Below are positions 1-9,010 of a stretch of DNA of 64,000 nt, piece after piece. The stretch comes from Acinetobacter sp. WC-141 (GTDB lineage: Bacteria > Pseudomonadota > Gammaproteobacteria > Pseudomonadales > Moraxellaceae). The notes beneath the pieces were generated by a model that worked only from the letters and a program-made list of their open reading frames with translations, made no database searches and was not told the origin of the DNA. How positions within the stretch are numbered: position 1 is the first letter of the stretch; every line of letters begins with the position of its first letter. Location: contig NZ_AMSS01000044.1 of the NCBI RefSeq assembly GCF_000313935.1, positions 85,061 to 149,060 on the forward strand, in the 5' to 3' direction. A program made the translations under genes and the position numbers.

Positions 1-762
1 TGCTTTTAATACATCAGCAACTTTTTTGTCGTTGTCGATTACGTACATTTGACGATCAAGAGCAACTTCGTTCAAATATTTATCAACAGAACCAGTTACC
101 ATTTTTTCAACGATATTAGCTGGTTTACCAGATTCTAACGCTTTCGCTTCAGCAATTTCTTTTTCTTTAGCGATAAGGTCAGCAGGAACAGCTTCAGCAT
201 TTACAGCTACTGGGTTAAATGCAGCAACGTGCATTGCAATACCTTTACCAGTATCAGCATCACCAGTATAAGAAACTACAACACCGATTTTTAAACCGTG
301 TTTGTAAATAGCCAAGTTTTCGCCTTCAACGATTTTCGCGCGACGAACTTGGATGTTTTCACCGATTTTTTGAACAAGCGCAATACGAGCTTCTTCAACT
401 GTTTGACCGTCTGCTAATTTTAATTCAGCGATTTTAGCAGCATCAGTTTCACCAGCAGCTAAAGCAGCAGTAGCAACAGCTTTTGAGAAGTTAGAGAAGT
501 TTTCGTCTTTAGCAACGAAGTCAGTTTGACAGTTAACTTCAACTAAAATTGCTTTGTTGCCTTCTTGAACGATTGTGATTGCACCGTCAGCAGCAATGTT
601 ACCTGCTTTTTTAGCAGCTTTAGCTTGACCAGATTTACGAAGGTTATCAATAGCAAGCTCGATGTCACCGTTCGCTTCTGTTAATGCTTTTTTGCATTCC
701 ATCATTGCAAGACCAGTACGGTCACGTAATTCTTTTACCATGCTTGCAGTAATTGCAGTCAT
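1..762 (-). CDS. tsf: Elongation factor Ts (partial, C-terminus beyond window)
   Basis: Guanine nucleotide exchange factor that releases GDP from EF-Tu in the cytoplasm during translation elongation. The visible 254 codons begin with a UBA-like N-terminal domain containing RTGLAMMECKKAL, followed by the TDFVAKD motif of the EF-Tu contact region. The family is usually about 290 residues, so roughly 35-40 C-terminal residues lie outside the window. The ATG is preceded by a clear AGGAGAT ribosome binding site. It lies downstream of rpsB on the same strand, the usual order, with a terminator-like hairpin between them that probably lowers tsf expression relative to read-through. Confidence 0.97.
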   Translation of the reverse strand, partial: MTAITASMVKELRDRTGLAMMECKKALTEANGDIELAIDNLRKSGQAKAAKKAGNIAADGAITIVQEGNKAILVEVNCQTDFVAKDENFSNFSKAVATAALAAGETDAAKIAELKLADGQTVEEARIALVQKIGENIQVRRAKIVEGENLAIYKHGLKIGVVVSYTGDADTGKGIAMHVAAFNPVAVNAEAVPADLIAKEKEIAEAKALESGKPANIVEKMVTGSVDKYLNEVALDRQMYVIDNDKKVADVLKA

Positions 763-802
763 GTTGATCTCCTAAAATCGGTAGAAAATAAATCTTTTCA
801 AC

Positions 803-830
803 AAAAACGGCCCAAAGAAACTCTGGGCCG
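803..830 (-). terminator. Internal terminator/attenuator between rpsB and tsf
   Basis: On the minus strand CGGCCCA and TGGGCCG form a 7-bp GC-rich stem followed by a U-rich tract (TTTTTGTT). It lies between rpsB and tsf. A partial terminator at this place is known in other gammaproteobacteria, where it adjusts the S2 to EF-Ts ratio. Confidence 0.8.
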
Positions 831-899
831 TTTGCACTCTCGACGCTTAATTTGCCACCATTACATGTCGCAAAAATGACAAGCCTGCGTCAAAACGCA

Positions 900-1652
900 T
901 TAAGCCTCAGAAGCGTCTTTCGCAGCGTCGTCGCCTTTTGCTTGAGCGTTCGCTTGAGATTGAGCGTATTCTTTACCAGCAAGAATTGCATCAGCCATAG
1001 CTGAAGCATATAGAGTTACTGCACGGATCGCATCGTCGTTACCCGGAATAACGTAATCAACGTTGTCTGGGTTAGAGTTTGTATCAACGATACCGATAAC
1101 AGGAATACCTAAGTTCTTCGCCTCTTTGATTGCAATCGCTTCGTGATCAACGTCGATTACAAATAATGCGTCAGGTAAACCACCCATGTTTTTAACACCG
1201 CCTAAAGAGCGCTCAAGTTTTTCCATCTCACGAGCACGTTCTAAAGCTTCACGTTTAGTAAGCTTAGCAAAAGTACCATCTTGAGATTGAGTTTGAAGAT
1301 CTTTTAAACGGTTGATAGATTGGCGAAGTGTTTTCCAGTTCGTCAACATACCACCTAACCAGCGGTGATCTACATATGGTTGACCAGCGCGTTGAGCTTG
1401 TTCACGGATGATGTTAGAAGCAGCACGTTTTGTACCAACGAACAAAACTTTATTCTTTTTGCTTGCTAATTGGTTAGCGAAGTTCAAAGCATCATTTAAC
1501 GCAGGAACAGTGTGCTCAAGGTTGATGATGTGAATTTTGTTACGCGCGCCAAAAATGTATTGACGCATTTTTGGGTTCCAGAAACGAGTTTGGTGACCAA
1601 AGTGCGCGCCTGCTTGAAGAAGGTCACGCATGCTTACGTTGTAATCTGCCAT
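900..1652 (-). CDS. rpsB: 30S ribosomal protein S2
   Basis: Structural protein of the small ribosomal subunit, essential for binding of S1 and for translation initiation. The 250 residues match S2 throughout: N-terminal [20 protein letters not shown], central [12 protein letters not shown], and the [20 protein letters not shown] segment. The C-terminal tail is Ala/Lys/Asp-rich and low in complexity, as is common in this family. The start is an ATG after AAGG. tsf follows on the same strand and map is divergent. A conserved-looking paired leader upstream suggests autogenous control by S2. Confidence 0.98.
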   Translation of the reverse strand: MADYNVSMRDLLQAGAHFGHQTRFWNPKMRQYIFGARNKIHIINLEHTVPALNDALNFANQLASKKNKVLFVGTKRAASNIIREQAQRAGQPYVDHRWLGGMLTNWKTLRQSINRLKDLQTQSQDGTFAKLTKREALERAREMEKLERSLGGVKNMGGLPDALFVIDVDHEAIAIKEAKNLGIPVIGIVDTNSNPDNVDYVIPGNDDAIRAVTLYASAMADAILAGKEYAQSQANAQAKGDDAAKDASEA

Positions 1653-1680
1653 TTTCTTTACCTTAAAGTTGGGTTAGGCC

Positions 1681-1746
1681 TCCATATATCCGCATTCTCC
1701 ACCCTTTTACAGGCACCCAGAGTAATGTGACGATATATGTGCGGAT
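1681..1746 (-). promoter_or_regulatory. Candidate structured rpsB leader (S2 autoregulation)
   Basis: In the 5' region of rpsB, ATCCGCA (1740-1746 on the minus strand) can pair with TGCGGAT (1688-1694), enclosing about 45 nt that contain GGGTGCC and GGGTGGAG. Proteobacterial rpsB leaders are known to carry a structured S2-binding element. The pairing is seen directly; S2 binding is inferred. Confidence 0.5.
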
Positions 1747-1861
1747 TTTTTACTCCATCTATCAAAATTGTTCGTAAAATATATTCACGAAAAGCATTTG
1801 ATAAAATGGGCGGCTATTTATACCATAGACACTTGTAAATTACCAAAAGTTTTTAGAGATC

Positions 1862-2686
1862 ATGAACAGTACTTATACAGCTCCACGTCGATTAATCAAA
1901 ACTCCAGATGAAATTGAAAAAATGCGCATTGCAGGACGACTGGCGGCTGAAGTTCTAGAGATGATCAAGCCCTATATTAAGGCAGGTGTAAGTACACTTG
2001 AACTTGATACCATTTGCCGTAATCACATTGAAAATGTACAGCATGCTATTCCTGCCTGTGTCGGCTATGGTGGTGCTCCTGGACGCCCTGCTTTTCAGCA
2101 CTCTATTTGTACTTCGGTTAACCATGTTGTCTGCCATGGTATTCCTTCTGAAAATAAAACTTTAAAAAACGGCGATATTTTAAATATTGATGTGACTGTG
2201 ATTAAAGATGGTTATCACGGTGATACAAACATGATGTATATCGTTGGCGGAGAAACTTCTATTTTAGCTAACCGTCTTTGTAAGGTTGCCCAAGAAGCGA
2301 TGTATCGAGGAATGGCAACTGTTAAAGATGGTTCATATTTAGGTGATATTGGCCATGCAATCCAAAAATATGTTGAATCAGAGCGTTTTAGTGTAGTCCG
2401 TGAATATTGTGGTCACGGTATTGGAACTGTTTTCCATGATGAGCCTCAAGTATTACATTATGGTCAAGCTGGTACAGGTATGCGTCTGGAAGCAGGTATG
2501 ACTTTTACCATTGAACCTATGGTAAATGCGGGCGTCTGGCAAACTAAATTATTAGGCGACAAATGGACTGTTGTAACGAAGGACCATAAACTTTCAGCTC
2601 AATATGAACATACTATTTTAGTCACTCAAACGGGTATCGAAGTTTTAACTGCACGACCTGAAGAAGACTTATCTCGCTTCAACTAA
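1862..2686 (+). CDS. map: Methionine aminopeptidase, type I
   Basis: Cytoplasmic metalloenzyme (M24A) that removes the initiator methionine from nascent proteins. The 274-residue protein has the pita-bread fold signatures: the INIDVTV and YHGDTN aspartate ligands, HGIGTVFHDEP with the histidine ligand, FTIEPM with a glutamate ligand, and the terminal YEHTILVT glutamate. Its length is normal for type I enzymes, without an N-terminal zinc-finger extension. It is transcribed divergently from rpsB, a common pairing in gammaproteobacteria, and ends at a hairpin terminator. Confidence 0.97.
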   Translation: MNSTYTAPRRLIKTPDEIEKMRIAGRLAAEVLEMIKPYIKAGVSTLELDTICRNHIENVQHAIPACVGYGGAPGRPAFQHSICTSVNHVVCHGIPSENKTLKNGDILNIDVTVIKDGYHGDTNMMYIVGGETSILANRLCKVAQEAMYRGMATVKDGSYLGDIGHAIQKYVESERFSVVREYCGHGIGTVFHDEPQVLHYGQAGTGMRLEAGMTFTIEPMVNAGVWQTKLLGDKWTVVTKDHKLSAQYEHTILVTQTGIEVLTARPEEDLSRFN

Positions 2687-2705
2687 TAGTTTAACAAACT
2701 TAAAT

Positions 2706-2735
2706 AAAAGGCTGCTTTTTGTAGCCTTTTATTAT
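2706..2735 (+). terminator. Terminator after map
   Basis: AAAAGGCT and AGCCTTTT form a stem followed by an AT-rich, T-containing tail immediately after the map stop codon. Confidence 0.7.
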
Positions 2736-2893
2736 TTATTATGTACTTTTCATTAAGAAATCTTTCCAAATATAAACAAATATTTCAAAAAAATTACAAT
2801 TATTAATTTTTAATACACAATCATTTTAATAAAACGCGGTATGGTTGGCTCAATAAAAATCAGTAAACAAATGTTCGGACATGGAGTCCTTTT

Positions 2894-4012
2894 ATGATGA
2901 AAAAGTCATTATTTTGTATGACAGCTGCCTTTTTTGCCCTGCCAACAATCACTAACGCTGCTTCTCCATATTTTAGTTTAAAGGATGGTGATGGCTTCAA
3001 ACGTTTTTCAGTCTCTGCTGGTTGGCTCCATGCCATGCCACAAGGCTCAGGAAACCCTGTTAATATCAATACTAGTGTTGCAGAAGGTACAACATCTAAA
3101 GTTGGAGATGTATCTACAAAAGCCGTTTTAGATGCAATAGACCAAAGTAAAGATTCAGGAAAATTCTGGTATGGCACTATAAGCCTTCTTGATAAGTTTA
3201 CAGACACCCTTCCTTCATCACTTGCAGGTACAGCAGAAATTAATGGTCTTTCTCAATGGGAACAACAAGGTTCTGGCTTAGAAGCTGCTGATGCTGATAC
3301 TGCTGGTCTTATGTTTAACTACAACTTTACGGACAATTTATCTTTAGAAGTTAAAGGTGGTATTCCCCCTAAAGTAGATATTAATGGAAAAGGTAATATT
3401 TATGCTCCTCTTTCTGGAAAAGCGACTCCATTAAAAGATGGATCTGTGATTGGGGGAATCATAGGAGATGGACTTGCCAAGGCTGGTGGAGATATTCCTT
3501 TAAAACAAGACCTTCATATTACTGATCTTGCTCAAGGGGGTAAGGCTGCGACCGCACGTGCATGGTTACCAGCCGTTGAGCTACATTATCAATTTGGTAA
3601 AACAGGTGTAAATAAGTTCCGTCCTTATATCGGAGCTGGGGTGATGTATGCATACTTTAATGATTTAAAAATGAATTCCGGTATTGAAGCTGATTTAATT
3701 CAAGCAGGTCACATGATCCAGAATATCCACGATAATAAAGCAGGTGCAGCATTAGATCGCAAAACATCCTCAGCAAATCCTATCGTAAAATTAGAAGCGA
3801 CCGATACTTTTGCACCTATCGTTACTGTAGGGGCAACTTATGATTTTAAACCGAACTGGTTTGCTGTTGGTTCAGTTTCTTATTCAAAAATGAATAGTGA
3901 AGCAAAAATCTATGTGACTGACCAAAATACAGGTAAAGAGCTCATCAAAGCGAATACCAAAATTGATATTGATCCATTAATTACATATGTTGGGGTCGGT
4001 TACCGCTTCTAA
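2894..4012 (+). CDS. OmpW-family outer membrane protein
   Basis: Predicted eight-stranded beta-barrel of the OmpW family in the outer membrane, thought to pass small hydrophobic or charged compounds. A Sec signal peptide ends near residue 22 (TNAAS). OmpW signatures include the TAGLMFNYNFTDNLSLEVKGG strand region, KFRPYIGAGVMYAYF, and a C-terminal IDIDPLITYVGVGYRF ending in phenylalanine as outer membrane barrels do. At 372 residues it is much longer than E. coli OmpW (about 210). The extra length is N-terminal (about residues 30-125) and in loops, including a Gly/Lys-rich insertion around residues 155-215. The substrate cannot be told from sequence. Confidence 0.8.
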   Translation: MMKKSLFCMTAAFFALPTITNAASPYFSLKDGDGFKRFSVSAGWLHAMPQGSGNPVNINTSVAEGTTSKVGDVSTKAVLDAIDQSKDSGKFWYGTISLLDKFTDTLPSSLAGTAEINGLSQWEQQGSGLEAADADTAGLMFNYNFTDNLSLEVKGGIPPKVDINGKGNIYAPLSGKATPLKDGSVIGGIIGDGLAKAGGDIPLKQDLHITDLAQGGKAATARAWLPAVELHYQFGKTGVNKFRPYIGAGVMYAYFNDLKMNSGIEADLIQAGHMIQNIHDNKAGAALDRKTSSANPIVKLEATDTFAPIVTVGATYDFKPNWFAVGSVSYSKMNSEAKIYVTDQNTGKELIKANTKIDIDPLITYVGVGYRF

Positions 4013-4027
4013 CTTCTGTGCCATATA

Positions 4028-4066
4028 AAGCTATAAAAACTGATGCACGTTTTTATAGCTTTCTTT
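4028..4066 (+). terminator. Terminator after the OmpW gene
   Basis: AAGCTATAAAAAC and GTTTTTATAGCTT form a long stem, followed by TCTTTC. It lies just after the stop codon. Confidence 0.65.
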
Positions 4067-4272
4067 CAATTTCTTCCCTCTAAAAATTGCTTCTTTTTAA
4101 ATCAAAATGCTAAAAAAACGAGCATATTTAATAAAAACTACAGATAAACCAAGTTTCCTTTATCCTTATTACTGCTCACTCGTCTTAGTGATCTTTTTAA
4201 TTATTTTTATCTTCACAAACTAACTTAATAAAATTAGAAAGTAATTTTTCCTTTTTAGTAAAATTTATTTTT

Positions 4273-4288
4273 TGGCACGCCCTTTGCT
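4273..4288 (+). promoter_or_regulatory. Sigma-54 (RpoN) promoter upstream of the nitrate-type transporter
   Basis: TGGCAC-N5-TTGCT matches the -24/-12 consensus fully, with GG at 4274-4275 and GC at 4286-4287 ten bases apart. The predicted start near 4299 gives a leader of about 127 nt before the ATG at 4426. RpoN control fits a nitrogen-assimilation transporter. The match is seen in sequence; its use is inferred. Confidence 0.85.
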
Positions 4289-4298
4289 TTATTCATTG

Positions 4299-4425
4299 CA
4301 TGATGAATCAATGATGATTCAATGAATACACCAAGACGGCCAACGATGTCCGCTCTGATCGGTCTGCAGATAGGCAATAAATTGCCATGCAAATTAAAAT
4401 TTCGTTCAGTTCAGGGGGACGGCGT
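4299..4425 (+). promoter_or_regulatory. Structured 5' leader of the nitrate-type transporter mRNA
   Basis: The expected untranslated leader holds a perfect 7-bp hairpin (TGAATCA/TGATTCA, 4304-4321) at its very start, a TGC/GCA mini-hairpin with a six-base loop AGATAG, and a perfect GGCAAT/ATTGCC inverted repeat at 4373-4386. Nitrate-assimilation operons in other proteobacteria use ANTAR-protein (NasR/NasT) antitermination in such leaders. These loops do not clearly match the ANTAR A1/G4 rule and I see no T-run terminator, so the regulatory role is only a possibility. Confidence 0.35.
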
Positions 4426-5772
4426 ATGTCTTCAAATATCAATCTAGATGCAAAAAAAGCAACTGAGATTAAATTATTCAGTTTTTCAACTCCAGCAATG
4501 CGTGCTTTCCACATGACATGGCTCGCTTTCTTTGTCTGTTTCTTCGCATGGTTTGCATGTGCACCATTAATGCCCGTTATTAAAGGTGAGTTTGGCTTAA
4601 CAAAAGATCAAATTGCCAATATTAATATTGCTGCTGTTGCAATTACGATTTTAGTACGGCTTATTGTCGGACCACTTTGTGACAAATATGGCCCACGTAT
4701 TACGTACACAACCCTCCTATTGGTCGGTAGCATTCCAGTGTTCGGTGTAGCTGCTGCCAATAGTTATGAATCTTTTCTATTCTTTCGCTTACTTATTGGT
4801 GCTATTGGTGCAAGCTTCGTCATTACCCAATATCACACAAGTGTGATGTTTGCCCCGAACATAGTTGGGACAGCAAATGCAGCAGCAGCTGGTTGGGGAA
4901 ATGCTGGCGGTGGTGCAACGCAAGCTTTGATGCCTTTATTACTGGGTGCGATTGTGATGTTTGGTGTTGAGCAGACCATGGGATGGCGCGTGGCATTAAT
5001 TGTACCTGGCGTAATGATGGTTATTGTTGGCATTCTTTACTGGAAATTAACTCAAGACTGTCCTCAAGGAAACTTTAAAGAAGTTCGTGCACAAGGTATT
5101 GAAGTCGGCAGTGGTAAAAAAGGTGGTACGGCAATTTTAATGCAAGCCGCTCGTAACTATCGTGTCTGGATTTTATTTTTGGCGTATGGGGCAAGTTTCG
5201 GTATTGAGATTTTTATCCATAACGTTGCAGCAATGTACTATGTTGATCAGTTCAAAATGGATTTAAAAACCGCTGGTTTAACTGCTGGAATCTTTGGTCT
5301 ACTGGCATTATTTGCTCGCGCACTGGGTGGCATCATTTCCGACAAAGTGGCACTTAAAAAAGGTTTAGATGGTCGTACCAAAGTACTTGTACTTATGATT
5401 TTGGGTGAAGGTTTATTCTTAATACTCTTCTCACAAATGAATGCTGTTGCGCTCGCAATTATTTCGATGACTATTTTTGCACTATTTACTCATATGGCAT
5501 GTGGTGCAACTTACGCACTCGTACCATTTATCGATCGTAATGCATTAGGTGGTGTCGCAGGTATTATTGGTGCAGGTGGCAATGTGGGTGCCGTCGCAGC
5601 TGGTTTTTTACTTAAAGGTTTACTTGATGTTCAAACTTGCCTATTTATTTTAGGGGGGCTGGTTATGGTCGCAGGCTGTAGCGTAATTTTGATTCGCTTC
5701 ACAACCGAACATAAAGAAAAAGAACAAGTTCTTTTTGAACAAGCATTACTCGAACGTAATTCCGCAGCTTAA
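4426..5772 (+). CDS. NarK/NasA-family nitrate/nitrite MFS transporter
   Basis: Inner-membrane major facilitator of the nitrate/nitrite porter family with 12 predicted membrane segments. Family features include the first-helix WLAFFVCFFAWFACAPLMP, the RLLIGAIGASFVITQYHTS segment, and the Gly/Ala-rich nitrate signatures AAAAGWGNAGGGATQALMP (helix 5) and GGVAGIIGAGGNVGAVAAG (helix 11). I chose the ATG at 4426 because a GGGGGA ribosome binding site lies 6-8 bases before it; an upstream in-frame ATG at 4387 lies in the structured leader. No nitrate reductase genes sit beside it. Import for assimilation is favoured over respiratory export because of the sigma-54 promoter, but direction is inferred. 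Confidence 0.88.
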   Translation: MSSNINLDAKKATEIKLFSFSTPAMRAFHMTWLAFFVCFFAWFACAPLMPVIKGEFGLTKDQIANINIAAVAITILVRLIVGPLCDKYGPRITYTTLLLVGSIPVFGVAAANSYESFLFFRLLIGAIGASFVITQYHTSVMFAPNIVGTANAAAAGWGNAGGGATQALMPLLLGAIVMFGVEQTMGWRVALIVPGVMMVIVGILYWKLTQDCPQGNFKEVRAQGIEVGSGKKGGTAILMQAARNYRVWILFLAYGASFGIEIFIHNVAAMYYVDQFKMDLKTAGLTAGIFGLLALFARALGGIISDKVALKKGLDGRTKVLVLMILGEGLFLILFSQMNAVALAIISMTIFALFTHMACGATYALVPFIDRNALGGVAGIIGAGGNVGAVAAGFLLKGLLDVQTCLFILGGLVMVAGCSVILIRFTTEHKEKEQVLFEQALLERNSAA

Positions 5773-5779
5773 TTTTATA

Positions 5780-5816
5780 AGAAGCAGAGATCAAAATGAT
5801 TTCTGCTTCTTTAATT
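5780..5816 (+). terminator. Terminator after the nitrate-type transporter
   Basis: AGAAGCAGA and TCTGCTTCT form a perfect 9-bp stem followed by TTAATTTT, right after the stop codon. Confidence 0.75.
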
Positions 5817-5876
5817 TTCTGATCATAAAACACGATCCTTACGAACTTTTTAATTCTTCTTAAATATTCTTCCCCC

Positions 5877-5900
5877 ATATATCGATATTACTCGATATAT
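5877..5900. promoter_or_regulatory. Palindromic operator candidate before MFS gene
   Basis: ATATATCGA and TCGATATAT are perfect 9-base inverted arms separated by 6 bases, 44 bases upstream of the MFS start codon. The symmetry suits a dimeric repressor of GntR, TetR or PadR type. No regulator gene is adjacent, so the binding protein is unknown. Confidence 0.5.
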
Positions 5901-5943
5901 CTTCTACAATAAATGCTCACATTATTATAATTTTCCATGAGTC

Positions 5944-7158
5944 ATGACTAAAACTGCCAATCAATTTTCTCAGCCCCTCATCTATATGTTGATTGGAAGT
6001 GCTCTTATTTTGGCACTTTCTTTAGGCGTTAGGCATGGTTTCGGTCTCTATCTTGTGCCAATGAGCCATGAGTTTGGCTGGGGCCAACATGTTTTTAGTC
6101 TTGCAATCGCCATGCAGAATCTGATCTGGGGTGCAGTTCAACCTTTTACCGGCGCAATTGCAGATAAATATGGCAGTAAAATTGTGGTTGCTGCTGGCGG
6201 ATTACTTTACTCCCTTGGCCTACTCTTAATGGCCTTTAGCTCAAGCATTTTAATCTTAAATTTAAGCCTAGGTCTTATTATTGGTCTAGCTTTATCAGTA
6301 ACCTCCTTTACAGTTTTACTGAGTGCAGTAGGTCGAGCCGCCCCTCCAGAAAAAAGAAGTATGGCAATGGGGATTGCAAGTGCAGCAGGTTCTTTCGGTC
6401 AATTTATTATGTTGCCATCTACCCTGCTCTTACTCAAAAATGTCGGATGGTCGGCAGCTCTAATAGTCAGTGCGCTATTAATTGCCCTCATCATTCCCCT
6501 AGCGTGGATGTTAAAAGGCCCTAGCACTCAAACACCAAAAACAATTGCTGAGCCTCAACTCACATTTAAGCAAGTACTTAACATTGCCAGAAAACATAAA
6601 CCCTTTTGGTGGTTAGCTTTAGGCTTTTTAGTATGTGGATTCCAAGTTGTGTTCTTAGGTGTCCATTTACCCGGCTATTTAATTGATCACGGCTTTGACG
6701 CAGCTACGGGTACTGTATTTCTTGCTTTAGTCGGATTATTTAATATTGTGGGGACTTACGGTGCAGGTTGGTTAGGAGATCGTTTCTCAAAACCTAAATT
6801 ATTAATGGCACTTTATGGTAGCCGTGGTATCGCGATCATTGCCTTTTTGTTATTACCTTTAAGCGCTTATACTGTATATACTTTTGGAGTCATTATGGGG
6901 CTTTTATGGCTCTCTACAGTTCCCCTTACAAACGGCATTGTGGCAAATATGTTTGGGGTAAAGTACCTATCAATGCTAAGTGGTATTGTGTTTTTCACCC
7001 ATCAAGTCGGTTCTTTCTTTGGTGGATGGCTTGGCGGTGTTAACCATGATTTAACAGGTAATTACGATGCGATTTGGCTCTGTTCTATAGCCTTAAGTAT
7101 ACTAGGTGTTATTGTACATTTCTTTGTAAATGAGGAGGCTGTTATTCATGATGCATAA
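5944..7158 (+). CDS. MFS transporter (OFA/monocarboxylate-like)
   Basis: Inner-membrane carrier of about 12 membrane segments, 404 residues. The loop 2-3 motif GAIADKYGSK and its C-half counterpart GWLGDRFSKP identify the major facilitator superfamily. The opening GVRHGFGLYLVPMSHEFGW resembles the oxalate/formate and monocarboxylate branch. The substrate is not deducible. Upstream is a perfect palindrome that may be an operator. Downstream, its last 11 bases overlap a small membrane ORF with its own strong ribosome binding site, suggesting a co-translated accessory subunit. Confidence 0.82.
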   Translation: MTKTANQFSQPLIYMLIGSALILALSLGVRHGFGLYLVPMSHEFGWGQHVFSLAIAMQNLIWGAVQPFTGAIADKYGSKIVVAAGGLLYSLGLLLMAFSSSILILNLSLGLIIGLALSVTSFTVLLSAVGRAAPPEKRSMAMGIASAAGSFGQFIMLPSTLLLLKNVGWSAALIVSALLIALIIPLAWMLKGPSTQTPKTIAEPQLTFKQVLNIARKHKPFWWLALGFLVCGFQVVFLGVHLPGYLIDHGFDAATGTVFLALVGLFNIVGTYGAGWLGDRFSKPKLLMALYGSRGIAIIAFLLLPLSAYTVYTFGVIMGLLWLSTVPLTNGIVANMFGVKYLSMLSGIVFFTHQVGSFFGGWLGGVNHDLTGNYDAIWLCSIALSILGVIVHFFVNEEAVIHDA

Positions 7159-7282
7159 TGCCTTACTTTTGAAAACAATTATGACTTTCCTCATCGTAGC
7201 TCTTCTGGTTTTTTCTATCGCTTTATGGAAACAAACACCAGATTTATTTGAATATTTTAACCAAGCGTTTTGTCCACATTAG
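7148..7282 (+). CDS. Small membrane protein overlapping the MFS gene
   Basis: A 44-residue ORF starting inside the end of the MFS gene (11-base overlap). A strong ribosome binding site GAGGAGG at 7132-7138 is 9 bases before the ATG, which argues for real translation. The product has one hydrophobic segment (about residues 11-27, TFLIVALLVFSIALW) and a short acidic/aromatic tail ending FCPH. Several MFS carriers of the oxalate/formate type are followed by tiny single-span small-subunit proteins. I infer the same relation here but recognise no named family. Confidence 0.6.
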   Translation: MMHNALLLKTIMTFLIVALLVFSIALWKQTPDLFEYFNQAFCPH

Positions 7283-7352
7283 TATGATGAAAAGCTGAAA
7301 TCATAGTCTGGATTGTCATAAAAATATAAAAAACCTATGGTCTAATGAAAAT

Positions 7353-7384
7353 AAAAAAGCCCGCAAATTTGCGGGCTTTTTTAT
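7353..7384. terminator. Bidirectional terminator
   Basis: AAGCCCGCAAATTTGCGGGCTT is flanked by A-run and T-run on both strands. It serves both the plus-strand MFS/small ORF unit and the minus-strand sthA gene. Confidence 0.88.
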
Positions 7385-7401
7385 TAAAAACTTATTTAAA
7401 A

Positions 7402-8814
7402 TCAAAACAAGCGATTCATACCATTAAGCGCAGCTACGCGATATGCTTCAGCCATGGTTGGATAGTTAAATGTCGTTTCAACAAAATATTTCAAGGTATT
7501 ATTTGGGCTGTGCATAACTGCCTGCCCGATGTGGATAATTTCGGCAGCGTTATTACCAAAACAGTGAATACCTAAAATTTCCATAGTGTCGCGGTGGAAA
7601 AGAATCTTTAATTCACCAACTGTATCACCCGTAATTTGTGCACGAGCTAAATGACGGAAAGAAGCTTGACCCACTTCATACGGAATTTTTTCTTCCGTTA
7701 ATTCCTGTTCATTTTTACCAATTGATGAGATTTCCGGAATGGTATAGATACCAGTTGGAATGTCTCGTACTGGTTTCGCATCTTCACCACTCATGTTAGC
7801 ACCAGCACAGCGCCCTTGGTCATAAGCAGCCGAAGCTAGTGATGGCCAGCCGATCACGTCACCAGCAGCATAGATGTTTTCAACTTCAGTCTGATATTGA
7901 TCGTTTACAGAAAGTTGACCACGGCTGTTTGGAACTAGTCCAACGTTCTCAAGACCTAAACCTTCTGTATTTCCTGAACGGCCGTTACACCAAAGAATGG
8001 CATCGGCTTTAATCTTTTTACCACTTTGTAAATGTAGAACCACATGGTCATCAAACGTTTCAAGATGATCCATTTGTTCATTGTGGCGAATCAATACACC
8101 CTGTTCACGTAAGTGATAAGACAAAGCATCAGCAATTTCATCATCTAAATAACTTAATAGTTTTTGCTGGGTATTGATCAAGTCAACTTTATGATCTAAA
8201 CCAATAAAGATTGAGGCATATTCACAGCCAATAACGCCTGCACCATAAATGATGATCTTTTGAATTGAGTAATCAAGATCAAGAATCTTGTCTGAATCAA
8301 ACACACGAGGATGATCGAAGTCGAGACCTTGTGGATGATAAGGACGACTACCTGTTGCAATCACGATTTGCTTACAAATAATGGTTTCTTTAATGCCTTC
8401 ATGGCTAAAAACTAAAACTGTATTTTTATCTTGAATATATGCACGACCGTGGAAGACACCAATCTTGTTGCGGTCATAAAAACGTGTATGTGTATCAACC
8501 TGTTGTTGAATCACTTTATGGGCATTACGTAGAACCTGTTTCATGGTGAACTGTTTCCACTCACCTACTTTTTGAAACATTGGATCACGTTGATAGCGAA
8601 TAATACTAGAAACTGTTTGACGTAATGCTTTACTTGGAATGGTACCTACGTGTGCACAGTTACCACCCAGTTGATCACGCACATCTACAATTGCAACACG
8701 CTTACCCGCTTTTGCAAGCTTCATTGCCGCGCCTTCACCTGCAGGTCCAGAACCGAGAACTACCGCATCGTATTTAACGAAATTCCCACTAACGACCTCT
8801 TTTTTACGTGGCAT
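7402..8814 (-). CDS. sthA: Soluble pyridine nucleotide transhydrogenase
   Basis: Cytoplasmic FAD enzyme that equilibrates NADPH and NADH pools (Si-specific transhydrogenase). It has the dinucleotide-binding [10 protein letters not shown] near the N-terminus, a second NAD(P) site [16 protein letters not shown] motif IYAAGDVIG, and the C-terminal dimerisation domain. The disulfide motif of related lipoamide dehydrogenases is degenerate here ([16 protein letters not shown]; one cysteine replaced by threonine), the hallmark of SthA. I placed the start at the ATG at 8814 because AAGGAG lies directly before it; the reading frame continues ten codons upstream. It is divergent from lipA. Confidence 0.95.
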   Translation of the reverse strand: MPRKKEVVSGNFVKYDAVVLGSGPAGEGAAMKLAKAGKRVAIVDVRDQLGGNCAHVGTIPSKALRQTVSSIIRYQRDPMFQKVGEWKQFTMKQVLRNAHKVIQQQVDTHTRFYDRNKIGVFHGRAYIQDKNTVLVFSHEGIKETIICKQIVIATGSRPYHPQGLDFDHPRVFDSDKILDLDYSIQKIIIYGAGVIGCEYASIFIGLDHKVDLINTQQKLLSYLDDEIADALSYHLREQGVLIRHNEQMDHLETFDDHVVLHLQSGKKIKADAILWCNGRSGNTEGLGLENVGLVPNSRGQLSVNDQYQTEVENIYAAGDVIGWPSLASAAYDQGRCAGANMSGEDAKPVRDIPTGIYTIPEISSIGKNEQELTEEKIPYEVGQASFRHLARAQITGDTVGELKILFHRDTMEILGIHCFGNNAAEIIHIGQAVMHSPNNTLKYFVETTFNYPTMAEAYRVAALNGMNRLF

Positions 8815-9010
8815 TGAAAGCTCCTTCCTCTCTTGAATGACCATATTTTATAATAGATTATGACTAATATGCGGTGAATTTATGTATTTCTCAACCCTAT
8901 ATTTCTGAATAACCACATTTATTATATGAATAGTTATTTTCCGCTATTAACTGAAGAACTTCGCTATAATACAATGTCAATGTCTCTATAAACGAGTGGA
9001 AAAGTTACAT

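Noticed and set aside
2860..3207. A 115-codon ORF antisense to the start of the OmpW-family gene.
   Set aside because: It overlaps the signal peptide region of a clear outer membrane protein and resembles no family.
4299..4425. A clear ANTAR-type antiterminator leader for the nitrate-type transporter.
   Set aside because: The hairpin loops do not satisfy the expected A1/G4 hexaloop pattern and there is no T-run terminator before the start codon. It is kept only as a structured leader.
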